Below, one piece after another: positions 1 through 8,100 of a stretch of 37,911 nucleotides of DNA (position 1 is its first letter; each line of letters begins with the position of its first letter). The stretch spans positions 1 through 37,911 of the forward strand of contig JALWLL010000091.1 of assembly GCA_026996295.1 (NCBI GenBank), written 5' to 3'. The notes beneath the pieces were generated by a model. That model saw only the letters and a list, made by a program, of their open reading frames with translations, searched no databases and had not been told where the DNA came from. The position numbers were made by a program, and so were the translations under genes. The DNA is from Sulfurimonas sp. Lineage in GTDB: Bacteria; Campylobacterota; Campylobacteria; Campylobacterales; Sulfurimonadaceae.

Positions 1-753
1 GAGGAGGTTGAAGAGGAGGTTGTAGTTGTTGTCATAGAAAAAGATGATGACAACGATGGTATCATCAACGCTGATGACAAATGTCCAAATACTCCACAAG
101 CTACAAGAGTAGATGACAATGGATGTGCTCTTGACTCAGACAAAGACGGCATAGCAGACTCCCGTGACAAATGTCCAAATACGCCAAAAGATACAGTAGT
201 GGATGCACAAGGGTGTAAACTTATCCTCGATGATGATAGAGACGGTGTTTTGAATAATACCGATCAATGCCCTAACACACCGTTAGGCACACAAGTAGAT
301 CCACAAGGTTGTCCTTTAAATCTTGATCTAGATAATGATGGTGTGTTAAACGCTCAGGATAAATGTCCTAATACTCCAGATGGTTACTCTGTTGATGCTG
401 ATGGTTGTGTACAAACACTTAACTTACAAATCAACTTTGAAAACGCTTCTTACAATGTAGATGCACAGTCTCAAAAAAATATTGAAAAGTTTGCAAAGTT
501 CTTAAAAGATTCTCCGGCTTACAATGTTGAGATCATTGGTTATACAGACAGTATCGGTCGTGAATCAAGCAATAAAAAACTTTCTCAAAAACGTGCAGAT
601 GCAGTGAGAAAACTTCTTATCGCGGATGGTGTTGAAGCAGGCAGAATCACGGCTATCGGTCTTGGTGAGATCAATCCTGTTGCAAGCAATAAAACTGCAG
701 AAGGTCGTGCTCAAAACAGACGTATTGAAGCTAAACTTATCAAAACAAAATGA
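1..753 (+). CDS. OmpA-family outer-membrane protein with thrombospondin type 3 repeats (5' end missing)
   Basis: The frame is open from base 1, so the gene begins upstream of the window; the first in-frame ATG, at 199, lies inside a repeat and is not the start. After an acidic, valine-rich linker come four calcium-binding TSP3-type repeats. Each has an aspartate-rich DxDxDG loop, a CPNTP motif and a closing GC. The last ~110 residues are an OmpA C-terminal peptidoglycan-binding domain, with [18 protein letters not shown] and NRRIE motifs. By family knowledge, the missing N-terminus should be a signal peptide and a membrane beta-barrel, and the visible part tethers the outer membrane to the cell wall. 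The stop codon overlaps the mobA start by 4 nt. Family is sure; full length cannot be seen. Confidence 0.93.
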   Translation, partial: EEVEEEVVVVVIEKDDDNDGIINADDKCPNTPQATRVDDNGCALDSDKDGIADSRDKCPNTPKDTVVDAQGCKLILDDDRDGVLNNTDQCPNTPLGTQVDPQGCPLNLDLDNDGVLNAQDKCPNTPDGYSVDADGCVQTLNLQINFENASYNVDAQSQKNIEKFAKFLKDSPAYNVEIIGYTDSIGRESSNKKLSQKRADAVRKLLIADGVEAGRITAIGLGEINPVASNKTAEGRAQNRRIEAKLIKTK

Positions 754-1325
754 TAGATATACCCTGTGTTATATTTGCAGGCGGTAAAAGCAGCCGCATG
801 GGAGAGGACAAATCTCTTCTCCCCTTTGGCTCCTATGACACACTAACGCAGTACCAACTGGCAAAACTCTCTGACATTTTTTCAAAAGTCTATATTTCAT
901 GCAAAGACAAAAGCAAGTTTGATTTTCAAGCCAACTTCATTGAAGATATCGATACTGATGGGCTCTATGCACCTACAGCAGGTTTTATTGCTGCATTTGA
1001 AAAACTAGAAGATGAACGTTTTTTTGCTATCAGCGTAGATGCTCCCTTTATCAGTTCGTACGAGATCACACAACTTTTACAAATGGACAGCCCCAAGAAT
1101 GATGCCACTATAGCAAAAACTTCTTTTGGCATACAACCACTCTGTGGGATCTACCACCGCTCTCTAGCTCCAAACTTTTTAACAATGCTTCATGAGAACA
1201 ACCATAAACTCGGACTTTTACTCAAAAATGCAAAGACACATTTTGTTCATTTTGAAAATGATGCTGCGTTTTTAAACATCAACCATCCCCAAGAATATCA
1301 AGAAGCGATACAACTGATACAATAA
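750..1325 (+). CDS. mobA: Molybdenum cofactor guanylyltransferase MobA
   Basis: This 191-residue protein has the family's N-terminal nucleotide-binding loop, [18 protein letters not shown], and the metal-binding segment SVDAPF near residue 95. MobA transfers GMP from GTP to Mo-molybdopterin in the cytoplasm to make the MGD cofactor of DMSO-reductase-family enzymes. Such an enzyme is encoded at 8595-13828. The ATG overlaps the stop codon of the OmpA gene (ATGA), so translation is probably coupled to it, an odd partner for a cofactor gene. No Shine-Dalgarno (SD) sequence of its own is obvious. The length is normal for MobA. Confidence 0.93.
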   Translation: MIDIPCVIFAGGKSSRMGEDKSLLPFGSYDTLTQYQLAKLSDIFSKVYISCKDKSKFDFQANFIEDIDTDGLYAPTAGFIAAFEKLEDERFFAISVDAPFISSYEITQLLQMDSPKNDATIAKTSFGIQPLCGIYHRSLAPNFLTMLHENNHKLGLLLKNAKTHFVHFENDAAFLNINHPQEYQEAIQLIQ

Positions 1326-1342
1326 TCTTCCTGCTATTTCTT

Positions 1343-1389
1343 TTGATCTTCTTTTGTTCTGCTATAATAATAAAAACACAAAAGATCAA
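1343..1389 (+). promoter_or_regulatory. moaC promoter with flanking inverted repeat
   Basis: An extended -10 box, TGCTATAAT, lies at 1360-1368, 32 bases before the moaC ATG. A GAGGA ribosome-binding site is at 1392-1396. The -10 is flanked by perfect 8-base inverted arms, TTGATCTT at 1343-1350 and AAGATCAA at 1382-1389, at about -30 and +8. That placement would suit an operator. The arms contain TTGAT/ATCAA half-sites like those of FNR-type regulators, but too far apart for one FNR box. The promoter is well supported; the operator is an inference. Confidence 0.55.
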
Positions 1390-1400
1390 CAGAGGAACAT

Positions 1401-1874
1401 ATGAACTTAACCCATCTAGATGAGAACCAAAGACCAAAAATGGTTGATGTATCAGACAAAGATAAAACTACAAGAGTAGCAGTGGCGAGTGGTATTATAC
1501 AGATGTCCCAAGAAGCATACGATGCTATCGTAAGTGAAAAAACTAAAAAAGGTCCTGTGCTTCAAACTGCTGTTATTGCTTCGATCATGGGGGTCAAAAA
1601 GACGAGTGATCTGATCCCTATGTGCCACCCGCTCAATCTCAGTGGCATCAACTGTGATGTGGAGGAGCTCTCTGATCTTCCGGGCTTTAAACTCACAGTT
1701 ACGGCAAAGCTAACAGGTCAAACAGGGGTTGAGATGGAAGCACTTACCGGAACAAGTATCGGTCTTTTAACTATCTACGATATGGTCAAAGCAATCGATA
1801 AAGGGATGGTTATAAAAAATGTTCAGCTTGAGAAAAAATCAGGAGGCAAAAGTGGAGATTATAAACGATTCTAA
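1401..1874 (+). CDS. moaC: Cyclic pyranopterin monophosphate synthase MoaC
   Basis: This 157-residue protein matches MoaC over its whole length. It has the N-terminal [16 protein letters not shown] segment, the active-site MCHPL motif, the [11 protein letters not shown] block and a C-terminal KKSGGKSGD. With MoaA, MoaC converts GTP into cyclic pyranopterin monophosphate, the first stage of molybdenum cofactor synthesis in the cytoplasm. It has its own promoter and ribosome-binding site, so it is not simply part of the upstream ompA-mobA unit. The following DUF493 gene overlaps its 3' end by 23 bases. Confidence 0.96.
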   Translation: MNLTHLDENQRPKMVDVSDKDKTTRVAVASGIIQMSQEAYDAIVSEKTKKGPVLQTAVIASIMGVKKTSDLIPMCHPLNLSGINCDVEELSDLPGFKLTVTAKLTGQTGVEMEALTGTSIGLLTIYDMVKAIDKGMVIKNVQLEKKSGGKSGDYKRF

Positions 1875-2121
1875 GGAAAAACTTGAACTTACCTATCCTT
1901 GTTCATGGACTTATAAACTTATAGGGCATGAAAAAGAGGCGATTCAAAAAGCGATACATGAGGTGATTATTGAGAGAGAGCATACACTTACGCACTCAAA
2001 TGCGAGTAAAACAGGTAAATATGTCAGTATGAATCTTGATCTTATCATCCAGAATGAAGATGAAAGAAACTTCATCTATCAGGCACTCAAAGATCATGCA
2101 AACATCAAAATGGTACTTTAA
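1852..2121 (+). CDS. DUF493 (YbeD-like) family protein
   Basis: The chosen start is the GTG at 1852, because a perfect AGGAGG lies at 1841-1846, five bases upstream. The earlier in-frame ATG at 1819 lies inside moaC without a ribosome-binding site. The 89-residue product has the YbeD fold pattern: a [12 protein letters not shown] strand, the [24 protein letters not shown] core and a final helix ([14 protein letters not shown]). DUF493 proteins are small ACT-like ferredoxin-fold proteins of uncertain function. The overlap with moaC suggests translational coupling. Confidence 0.82.
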   Translation: MEIINDSKEKLELTYPCSWTYKLIGHEKEAIQKAIHEVIIEREHTLTHSNASKTGKYVSMNLDLIIQNEDERNFIYQALKDHANIKMVL

Positions 2122-2134
2122 AAAAGGATCTGCT

Positions 2135-3193
2135 ATGGATTTAGAAAAACTGCAAGAAGATATAAAAAACTCATATAACACACAACTTCCGAGTGTTGAT
2201 GAAAGGATCAGCGAGACGCTCAAGCATCTGCAAAGCAAATGGCAACTTGAACCCCAAGAGATGAGTCTGCACGAGATCAAAACCCTTACAAACACCGTGC
2301 TCGATGTTGAAACACAAAGACTTCATGATGAAGTAGATGCCCTGCTTGCACAAAAAGAGCAAATAGAGCGATCTCTTGAGAGAAAAGCCGATGATCTCCA
2401 ACAGGCAAAATACAAAGTATTTAATGCATTTGAAGCTCACATAGGAGATGATGAGCAGGTAGTCTCTAAACTCCATCAAATAAAACTCCAGTCTATTGAT
2501 CTTTATGACCTGCTTGGTGAGATGGTGGAATCTGCCATCATTACCGCACTTGAAAAAGACAAGGACGGCAACATAAGCGACACGACCGAAGAGATTATCA
2601 AAGAGATCACCTATGAAGCGATCAAAGAGGGTTCCCTCAACACTATACGCATAAGAAAGATACTCTCTACCATTTTACAGTCTGCTGTTGATATAGCCGA
2701 AGCGTCCCCAAACAGAGCCCAAGAGATACTCAGTGCTACACTTAGAGGGATGAGAAGCGGTCTTGTTCACTCGATTGACAGGTTTAAAAAACGCTTAGCC
2801 TTTATGCCGGTTGAAGCCAAACATATTCTCATAGAAGATTATGACACCATTATGGAAGATCTCAATCAAACTGATGTACTTTTCTCCCAAGTGATCCAAA
2901 CCAAAGCAAACGAAAGTTCTAAAAATACACGAGAACTCCTTCTTAAAATCAATCAGGATATGCATTATGATCTTGAGGAACTGATCCATATCTCCAAAGA
3001 AGCGGCTGACATTATGCGTGAAAGATTCTCAAGCTTTGCAAAAAATGCCGTTAAAAAAGGGGAAGAAGCACTTCATTCTCCAGCAGCAAAAGAAGCAAAA
3101 CGGATGGGGGTAGAGGCTTGGAGCCTCGCTAAAAATGCACTTGGCAGTGCTATTAAATCTGCAAAGGATGCCATAGATACTAAAGAAAAATAA
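2135..3193 (+). CDS. Helical protein of unknown function
   Basis: I do not recognise this family firmly. The start is placed at the ATG at 2135, just after the DUF493 stop and an AAGGA at 2124-2128. An earlier in-frame ATG at 2036 lies inside DUF493. The 352-residue protein is almost all helix. Residues ~40-100 have coiled-coil character (EVDALLAQKEQIERSLERKADDL by pattern). An acidic, regular middle region follows, and the amphipathic C-terminus is rich in Lys and Ala. There is no signal peptide, membrane segment or cysteine. It probably shares a transcript with moaC and DUF493 (13-base gap), but nothing ties it to cofactor synthesis. Confidence 0.8.
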   Translation: MDLEKLQEDIKNSYNTQLPSVDERISETLKHLQSKWQLEPQEMSLHEIKTLTNTVLDVETQRLHDEVDALLAQKEQIERSLERKADDLQQAKYKVFNAFEAHIGDDEQVVSKLHQIKLQSIDLYDLLGEMVESAIITALEKDKDGNISDTTEEIIKEITYEAIKEGSLNTIRIRKILSTILQSAVDIAEASPNRAQEILSATLRGMRSGLVHSIDRFKKRLAFMPVEAKHILIEDYDTIMEDLNQTDVLFSQVIQTKANESSKNTRELLLKINQDMHYDLEELIHISKEAADIMRERFSSFAKNAVKKGEEALHSPAAKEAKRMGVEAWSLAKNALGSAIKSAKDAIDTKEK

Positions 3194-3220
3194 TCCTTTA
3201 ATATTGCTTATCAAAAAATA

Positions 3221-3272
3221 ATCACATTAACAAAATTTATTTATCTTAATGTGATAACAAATAGTGTATAAT
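3221..3272 (+). promoter_or_regulatory. Promoter with palindromic operator candidate for the DUF1800/DUF1501 operon
   Basis: A TGTATAAT -10 region ends at 3272, 30 bases before the GTG start of the lipoprotein gene. Upstream is a perfect 10-base inverted repeat, ATCACATTAA at 3221-3230 and TTAATGTGAT at 3246-3255, separated by 15 bases. Its right arm covers the position expected for the -35 element (~3244-3250). No T-run follows, so it is not a terminator of the preceding gene, and an operator is the better reading. The regulator is unknown. Confidence 0.55.
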
Positions 3273-3302
3273 CTTTTCATTATTTTTTGACAAGGTATCA
3301 TA

Positions 3303-4922
3303 GTGATCAAATTTACATCAATTCTGCACATCTTATTTCCAGCCATTCTCTCCTTCTTGCTTCTTGGTTGTCAGGGGGAAAGCACCAACAACACGGACAC
3401 AACATCCAACGATTCTCAAAGTATCTCTACCTACGAAGGTCTTGTCCTTTATGCAGAGAACTTACCTGTGAGTTCTTATAAACTCAAGCCGATAGATGAT
3501 GCCTCTTTTAATGCTCTCTCTATCGCAGAGCAAAAAAAAGTTGCCGATAAACTTCTAAGTACTCTTTACTTTGGTATGCCCGAGGAAAAGATGCAGGAGA
3601 TGCTGGCTTCTCAAACTTTCATAAGCACAATCGAGAAACAGATACAACAAAGCAGCAACGATCTTAGTGCTGTAGAAGAGCGTTTAAATGACAATGGAAG
3701 CGAAGATGAGGAATTTTACTTCTCTACCTATCCAAGCGGAACAGCAGAGGTTGCCAAAATTTTAGCCCGTTTTTATGCGCTTAAGGATCTCGATAAGAAT
3801 TACATCGATTATTGGAGTGCATATATACTCACATCAACTATCATGTTTTCTCCGGCATATGAGCTTGACTCCTCTCATGCTCCAAATATAGATAGAGTCT
3901 ATAGTAACTTGGTACGAGGCTTTAGAGAAGATTATACCGCCGGATATATCACATTTGTGCATATGGTCAGTGATGATAACTGGAGAAGATTTAGAAGTCC
4001 CGAAGATAATGGTCGTGAGATGATGGAGATTTTTTTGCAAAACTTTAATGACACACTTGTTCCTATCGCGGCAAAAGCATTACAAAACTGGAAACTCAGT
4101 AGTGATAATGACACCCTTGTAATAGGGCTTGATGAGAACACGGAGCCTTTGGAACTTTTTGGAACAACCATTACGGACGGGTTTGATTTTTATAGAGAAC
4201 TTGTAAAGTCACCTGAGTTTATTCCAGAAGTCAGTTCAAGACTTGTAGATATCTACTTTCCCGATTTTTCTGCAATACAAAAAGCTGCTGTTGTCTCAGA
4301 GATAGCTGCCAGCCATCCACAGACATGGCAAGATATCTTGCTTCAGATAGTTTTTTCAAAAACATACCTCTTAGAATCTGAAAGAGTAAAAAGTGCCGAA
4401 GAGCTGTTCTTCTCACTCTCCAAAAAAATGCACTTTGAACATCGTCGTGGTTTTTTCAGCGATTTTGCGAGAGCTCTCACTGAAATGAATCAAGCCTCTA
4501 TGAAATACAAACTTGGTAAATATACCGAAGTGCCACTTGATACACAATCTTTTATGGTTTATCATAAATATATAAGAGAAAACCTTTTTATACGTGATAA
4601 AAGAGACTGGAGTTGGGGATGGAATCCCGAGAAGTTGATACCTGATACTCTTTTTGACAGCATTGCGGCATATCAACATAAAGAGATGCTCCACAAGCTG
4701 ATCAACCATCTTTTTTTGTCCACGGTTGCAAGAGAGGCTGATGAAGAGGAGTTAAAACTTTTTGATGAACATATGCTAGATAGTGAAACACAAACATATA
4801 TTCCGGCATACAGGATATTTAGAGATGATGGAGAAACATATGAACGCACCCAGGCGTCCATAATCATTTTAGATTATCTCTCAAGACTCTCGGAAGTTTA
4901 CCAATACCAAAAGGTGCAATAA
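3303..4922 (+). CDS. DUF1800-like lipoprotein
   Basis: The start is the GTG at 3303, seven bases after AAGG at 3292-3295. The N-terminus is a lipoprotein signal with the lipobox LLLGC followed by Q. Around residues 235-320 it resembles, at low similarity, the core of DUF1800 proteins: NGREMMEIF (compare N-x-ARELMELF), AAKALQNWKL (compare ARALTGW), then TITDGFDFYRELVKSPEF. The assignment is supported by the next gene, which is DUF1501, the usual partner of DUF1800. The stop (TAA) shares its last base with the ATG of that gene. The length (539) fits DUF1800. Its function is unknown; it should sit as a lipid-anchored protein in the envelope. Confidence 0.72.
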   Translation: MIKFTSILHILFPAILSFLLLGCQGESTNNTDTTSNDSQSISTYEGLVLYAENLPVSSYKLKPIDDASFNALSIAEQKKVADKLLSTLYFGMPEEKMQEMLASQTFISTIEKQIQQSSNDLSAVEERLNDNGSEDEEFYFSTYPSGTAEVAKILARFYALKDLDKNYIDYWSAYILTSTIMFSPAYELDSSHAPNIDRVYSNLVRGFREDYTAGYITFVHMVSDDNWRRFRSPEDNGREMMEIFLQNFNDTLVPIAAKALQNWKLSSDNDTLVIGLDENTEPLELFGTTITDGFDFYRELVKSPEFIPEVSSRLVDIYFPDFSAIQKAAVVSEIAASHPQTWQDILLQIVFSKTYLLESERVKSAEELFFSLSKKMHFEHRRGFFSDFARALTEMNQASMKYKLGKYTEVPLDTQSFMVYHKYIRENLFIRDKRDWSWGWNPEKLIPDTLFDSIAAYQHKEMLHKLINHLFLSTVAREADEEELKLFDEHMLDSETQTYIPAYRIFRDDGETYERTQASIIILDYLSRLSEVYQYQKVQ

Positions 4923-6283
4923 TGACAAGAAGAAATTTTTTAAAAACAACGAGTGCTGTTACTGCAGGATTGTTGCTACCACATTCTGCTTATGCTGACA
5001 CTATCGATCTGAGTAAGGTAACATTTGATCAAGAGATCTATGAAAGCAATAATGCACAAACAATTATGATCTTTCTTTACGGCGGTGCTTCTGAACTAGC
5101 CGGAAATATCACAAATCTTCAAGAGATAAAACCTGAATCACAAAGCAGCTACGATAACTACTTTGGTGACATAACAGCCACAACAGACGGCTTTTGGCAA
5201 GAAGCCGGAGGCTCTATCATGCAAGAGCTTGTGGACAATCAGGAGATGAATGTGTTTAGAACCTGCTTTTCAAAAATCCGTGATGAACAAAACAATAAAT
5301 CTCACGACAGCTGCGTACATCAAAACCAAACAGGCACCATGAGTAATGAAGCTGCAGCCGGAGTATTTACGAACATCGCAAAAGTTCTTTACCAAAAAGG
5401 GGTCATAGATGAAAACTCCAAACTCCCTTTTATCACCATGGAAGGGGACTCTACCTTTTTTGCAACACCAACATACTCACTCGAGACATTTTTAAAGGCC
5501 AATGCCTTTGATGCTGATCTGAACAATCCTTATGAGAGACGCTATGATGATCAATGGTACTACTATACAAGAGCAGAAAGAGATGCAAATCCCGATAACT
5601 ATAGAGATAGCAGGGCTTCTTTGGATATTGCTATGGACTCACTTGCACAAAATAAAAATAATAGTGGAAAGATCAAAGACAATTTTGACAAGCGTGTGGA
5701 ACTGCAAAACTTTATAAACGGTATCAAAGATGCCACAGTTCCAGATATTGCTACCCCTTACAGGGATAACTATTTTGCCGATAAACTTCAAAGCGCTATT
5801 AAAATACTTGTCAAAAATCCAGATACAAAAGTTATCTCCCTTGGCAGTGGAGGACTTGGCGGTTGGGATGATCATAGTGAGGGAAGAGAGTATAGAGACA
5901 GGATGCAAGATCTCTTTGAGGCGCTCAAAAGTGCCATGGAGCATATCAAAGCAGAGAACAAAGAAGGCAATATCAACATAGTTATCTGGGGAGACTTCGG
6001 ACGTGGAGTTAACCTTAACAACTCTCTTGGCTGGGATCACGGAAATTTACAAAATGTATATATGCTTGGCGGTAGAAACTATTTTAACCATCTTGGTGTT
6101 GTCGGTGAGACAAAACTTGTCAAAACAGGTGAAGTAAACCGTCTTTACCTACAACCTGCAGAGAACTCCTATTGGTTTGAACCAGCGAGTGTTGCGGCAA
6201 CGCTGTATAAGATATATGGTATCACCAATCCCCAATATCTTACCGGTGGCCACGGAAGTATAGAAGCCGGCTTGTTCACTTAA
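4922..6283 (+). CDS. DUF1501 family protein, Tat-exported
   Basis: The 453-residue protein starts with a twin-arginine signal (TRRNFLK, then a hydrophobic stretch ending in AYA), so it is exported folded to the periplasm. It carries DUF1501 landmarks: FLYGGASE near the mature N-terminus, GGLGGWDDHSEG near residue 312, and a late IVIWGDFGRG segment followed by GWDHGN. DUF1501 belongs to the alkaline phosphatase/sulfatase superfamily, and those Asp and His residues are candidate metal ligands. No substrate is established. It overlaps the DUF1800-like gene by one base and converges with the ferredoxin gene 22 bases downstream, with no clear terminator between them. Confidence 0.85.
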   Translation: MTRRNFLKTTSAVTAGLLLPHSAYADTIDLSKVTFDQEIYESNNAQTIMIFLYGGASELAGNITNLQEIKPESQSSYDNYFGDITATTDGFWQEAGGSIMQELVDNQEMNVFRTCFSKIRDEQNNKSHDSCVHQNQTGTMSNEAAAGVFTNIAKVLYQKGVIDENSKLPFITMEGDSTFFATPTYSLETFLKANAFDADLNNPYERRYDDQWYYYTRAERDANPDNYRDSRASLDIAMDSLAQNKNNSGKIKDNFDKRVELQNFINGIKDATVPDIATPYRDNYFADKLQSAIKILVKNPDTKVISLGSGGLGGWDDHSEGREYRDRMQDLFEALKSAMEHIKAENKEGNINIVIWGDFGRGVNLNNSLGWDHGNLQNVYMLGGRNYFNHLGVVGETKLVKTGEVNRLYLQPAENSYWFEPASVAATLYKIYGITNPQYLTGGHGSIEAGLFT

Positions 6284-6305
6284 GCTTCAAACCTGCACTT
6301 CTTCA

Positions 6306-7403
6306 TCACATATCTCTAGCGAGTGTAAATACATGGCTAAACTCCTCTTGATAGGAAGCACACCTGTCACACACAGGATCTCCTCCACGGTAGGGGTAGG
6401 GGCACCTGCACTCTACACACATAACCATCTCATAGTGAACCAGCTCTTCACCTCTGTCATAAGCAACATTTACAAGATCTATTCCCGGAAGCGTTGCTAT
6501 GGCATCGGTTTTACAGATATGATCACAAATGCCACATGCTATACAATTGCCTGTATTAAAATTAATCCCCTGCTTATCTTCTGTTGGCAGTAGCGCTTGT
6601 GTCGGGCAAAACTGGATACAGTCTCCACAGTTCGTGCACGATTCAAAACTAATCGCCTTTTGAGCAAACAGATCAAAGTTACTTTCATGAGAAGTGTAAG
6701 ATAACTTAGACAAATTTCGCTTTAAAGCTTGTTTTAAATGCAAAAACTTTAAGGGCAAAGCACTTGTATTTGGATCCTTTTGATATGCTGCGGTCATTGT
6801 CAATGATGTTGTGGACTCCTCTTGTGCCGATTCTTTTACTTTTGTAAAAGCAGCTTTAAACAGTGCCCGTCTGCTATTGTCCTCTTTAGGTCTCTGCTCA
6901 AGAGTTTCTACAGTGCCATCAACACCACAAAGAGAAAAAAAGTTATTTGCTTTTGCTATCTCATCACGGATAAATTTCTCAACTTTTTGTTCTGTATTGA
7001 GAGCACACTCCCCACAATGACTCAAATCACATTGAGGCATCTCATCGCTATCAAGACCCATAGCGATATAATGGTGTGCATCAAAAACCCCTAAACAGGT
7101 TGTTGTTTTTTTGCAAGAGAGCAGTTTTTCCTTATTGTCCTTAAAAGCTACAGTATAAGCATTTGGATCAAATCCTGCGATACTAAGCGCTTCTGTCGGA
7201 CAAGAACCTACACATGCAGCACACTCTATACACTCATTGCAAAAGAGTGTCAGCTTATTCCTGACAATATGAAAAGCTCCCTGTGGACAAATATCAACAC
7301 AGAGCCGGCACGCATTATGGTAGTAATCATTTCTTATGCAGTTCACTCCACTGTAAGAGAAAAGCTCACTTTTTTGAACAAATGTTATACTACTCATACA
7401 CAT
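6306..7403 (-). CDS. Polyferredoxin (multi-4Fe-4S protein) next to a TorD-like chaperone
   Basis: This is a cytoplasmic 365-residue protein with no signal peptide. The N-terminal third has two ferredoxin-like Cys sets, C-x2-C-x3-CP and C-x2-C-x2-C-x3-CP, within residues ~20-70. A middle part carries scattered Cys. The C-terminal third has a second pair, CTNCGDCIQFCP and CIACGICDHIC. A final CVEC...CDRC quartet looks like a zinc or extra cluster site. The start could be the ATG at 7403 or the one at 7397; the latter has better spacing to AGAGGA. It overlaps the chaperone gene by up to 14 bases. The context suggests electron transfer or maturation for the molybdoenzyme, but this is inference. 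Confidence 0.85.
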   Translation of the reverse strand: MCMSSITFVQKSELFSYSGVNCIRNDYYHNACRLCVDICPQGAFHIVRNKLTLFCNECIECAACVGSCPTEALSIAGFDPNAYTVAFKDNKEKLLSCKKTTTCLGVFDAHHYIAMGLDSDEMPQCDLSHCGECALNTEQKVEKFIRDEIAKANNFFSLCGVDGTVETLEQRPKEDNSRRALFKAAFTKVKESAQEESTTSLTMTAAYQKDPNTSALPLKFLHLKQALKRNLSKLSYTSHESNFDLFAQKAISFESCTNCGDCIQFCPTQALLPTEDKQGINFNTGNCIACGICDHICKTDAIATLPGIDLVNVAYDRGEELVHYEMVMCVECRCPYPYRGGDPVCDRCASYQEEFSHVFTLARDM

Positions 7404-7965
7404 CTTCCTCTAATGAAGCACAATACTCATAGTCTGCTACTATAAATTCTGTAATAAAATCGCATATCTCTCTGTAAAAAGGGGTAATTGCCATCGATTT
7501 CATTCCTATCATATAAGGGACAACCCAGTTAAAAAGATGCTCTTGCAAAAACCTGAATTGAGGTTTTTGTTCACCTCTAAAAATAAGCGTTTGCATAAAA
7601 GCAAGTTCAATAGAGAGATGATCAGGTGCCATCAGTTCTGTTTGATCCATATTAAGCTCAAAGCCGTTTTGATAGTAGAAATTCATTACAGGATTTTGTA
7701 GTCCAACAAGCGTTTCATTTTTTGCATCAAGCACAAAAGACTCTACAGCTTGGGTGTTGACCACAAACATTGATGAAAAATCTTCATTTAAAGCATCTAA
7801 AATCGTTGCATCATCATGAGTGGCAAACCATTGAACACTCTCACTTCCAAGAAGTTCAAGAAGTTCACTGTTACCCCTAAGATCGCTGATATATCTTTTA
7901 TCGGGTGCTGATGCCATTGTTCTTGATAAAAATGCATATATATAGAGTCTATACTCTTTGTTCAT
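7390..7965 (-). CDS. TorD/DmsD-family molybdoenzyme chaperone
   Basis: The 191-residue all-helical protein has the family's APDHLSIELAFM motif (compare PDHLxxELxFM) at about residues 117-128. The following EHLFNWVVPYM segment is also typical of TorD-like chaperones. These cytoplasmic proteins bind the Tat signal of a DMSO-reductase-family catalytic subunit and hold it for bis-MGD insertion. The obvious client is the alpha subunit at 10928-13828, which has a Tat signal. The gene is not in that operon: a hairpin terminator at 8078-8099 separates them, so it needs a promoter in 7966-8077. An AT-rich TATTAT there, at 7983-7988, is the only weak candidate. Confidence 0.88.
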   Translation of the reverse strand: MNKEYRLYIYAFLSRTMASAPDKRYISDLRGNSELLELLGSESVQWFATHDDATILDALNEDFSSMFVVNTQAVESFVLDAKNETLVGLQNPVMNFYYQNGFELNMDQTELMAPDHLSIELAFMQTLIFRGEQKPQFRFLQEHLFNWVVPYMIGMKSMAITPFYREICDFITEFIVADYEYCASLEEDVYE

Positions 7966-8077
7966 CTGTAATCCTATAGTGTATAATATTTGGGATTTTT
8001 ATCATAACTTCACTTATATGCAAGTACATCTGTAAAGTTCATTAAAGAGTGTAGCAGAAGTTATAAGAAAAACACCT

Positions 8078-8099
8078 CTTAAAGCCCTAAGGCTTTAAG
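8078..8099 (-). terminator. Rho-independent terminator of the rhodanese-molybdoenzyme operon
   Basis: Read on the minus strand, a perfect 9-bp stem (CTTAAAGCC with GGCTTTAAG) and a 4-base loop begin one base after the lipoprotein stop codon. A GTTTTTCTT run follows within a few bases. This is a compact intrinsic terminator and marks the 3' end of the five-gene operon. Confidence 0.75.
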
Positions 8100-8100
8100 A

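Noticed and set aside
40-420. Tandem direct repeats that might suggest a CRISPR-like or satellite array
   Set aside because: The repeats keep frame and encode Ca-binding TSP3 units in the OmpA protein; they are not identical at DNA level and have no spacers.
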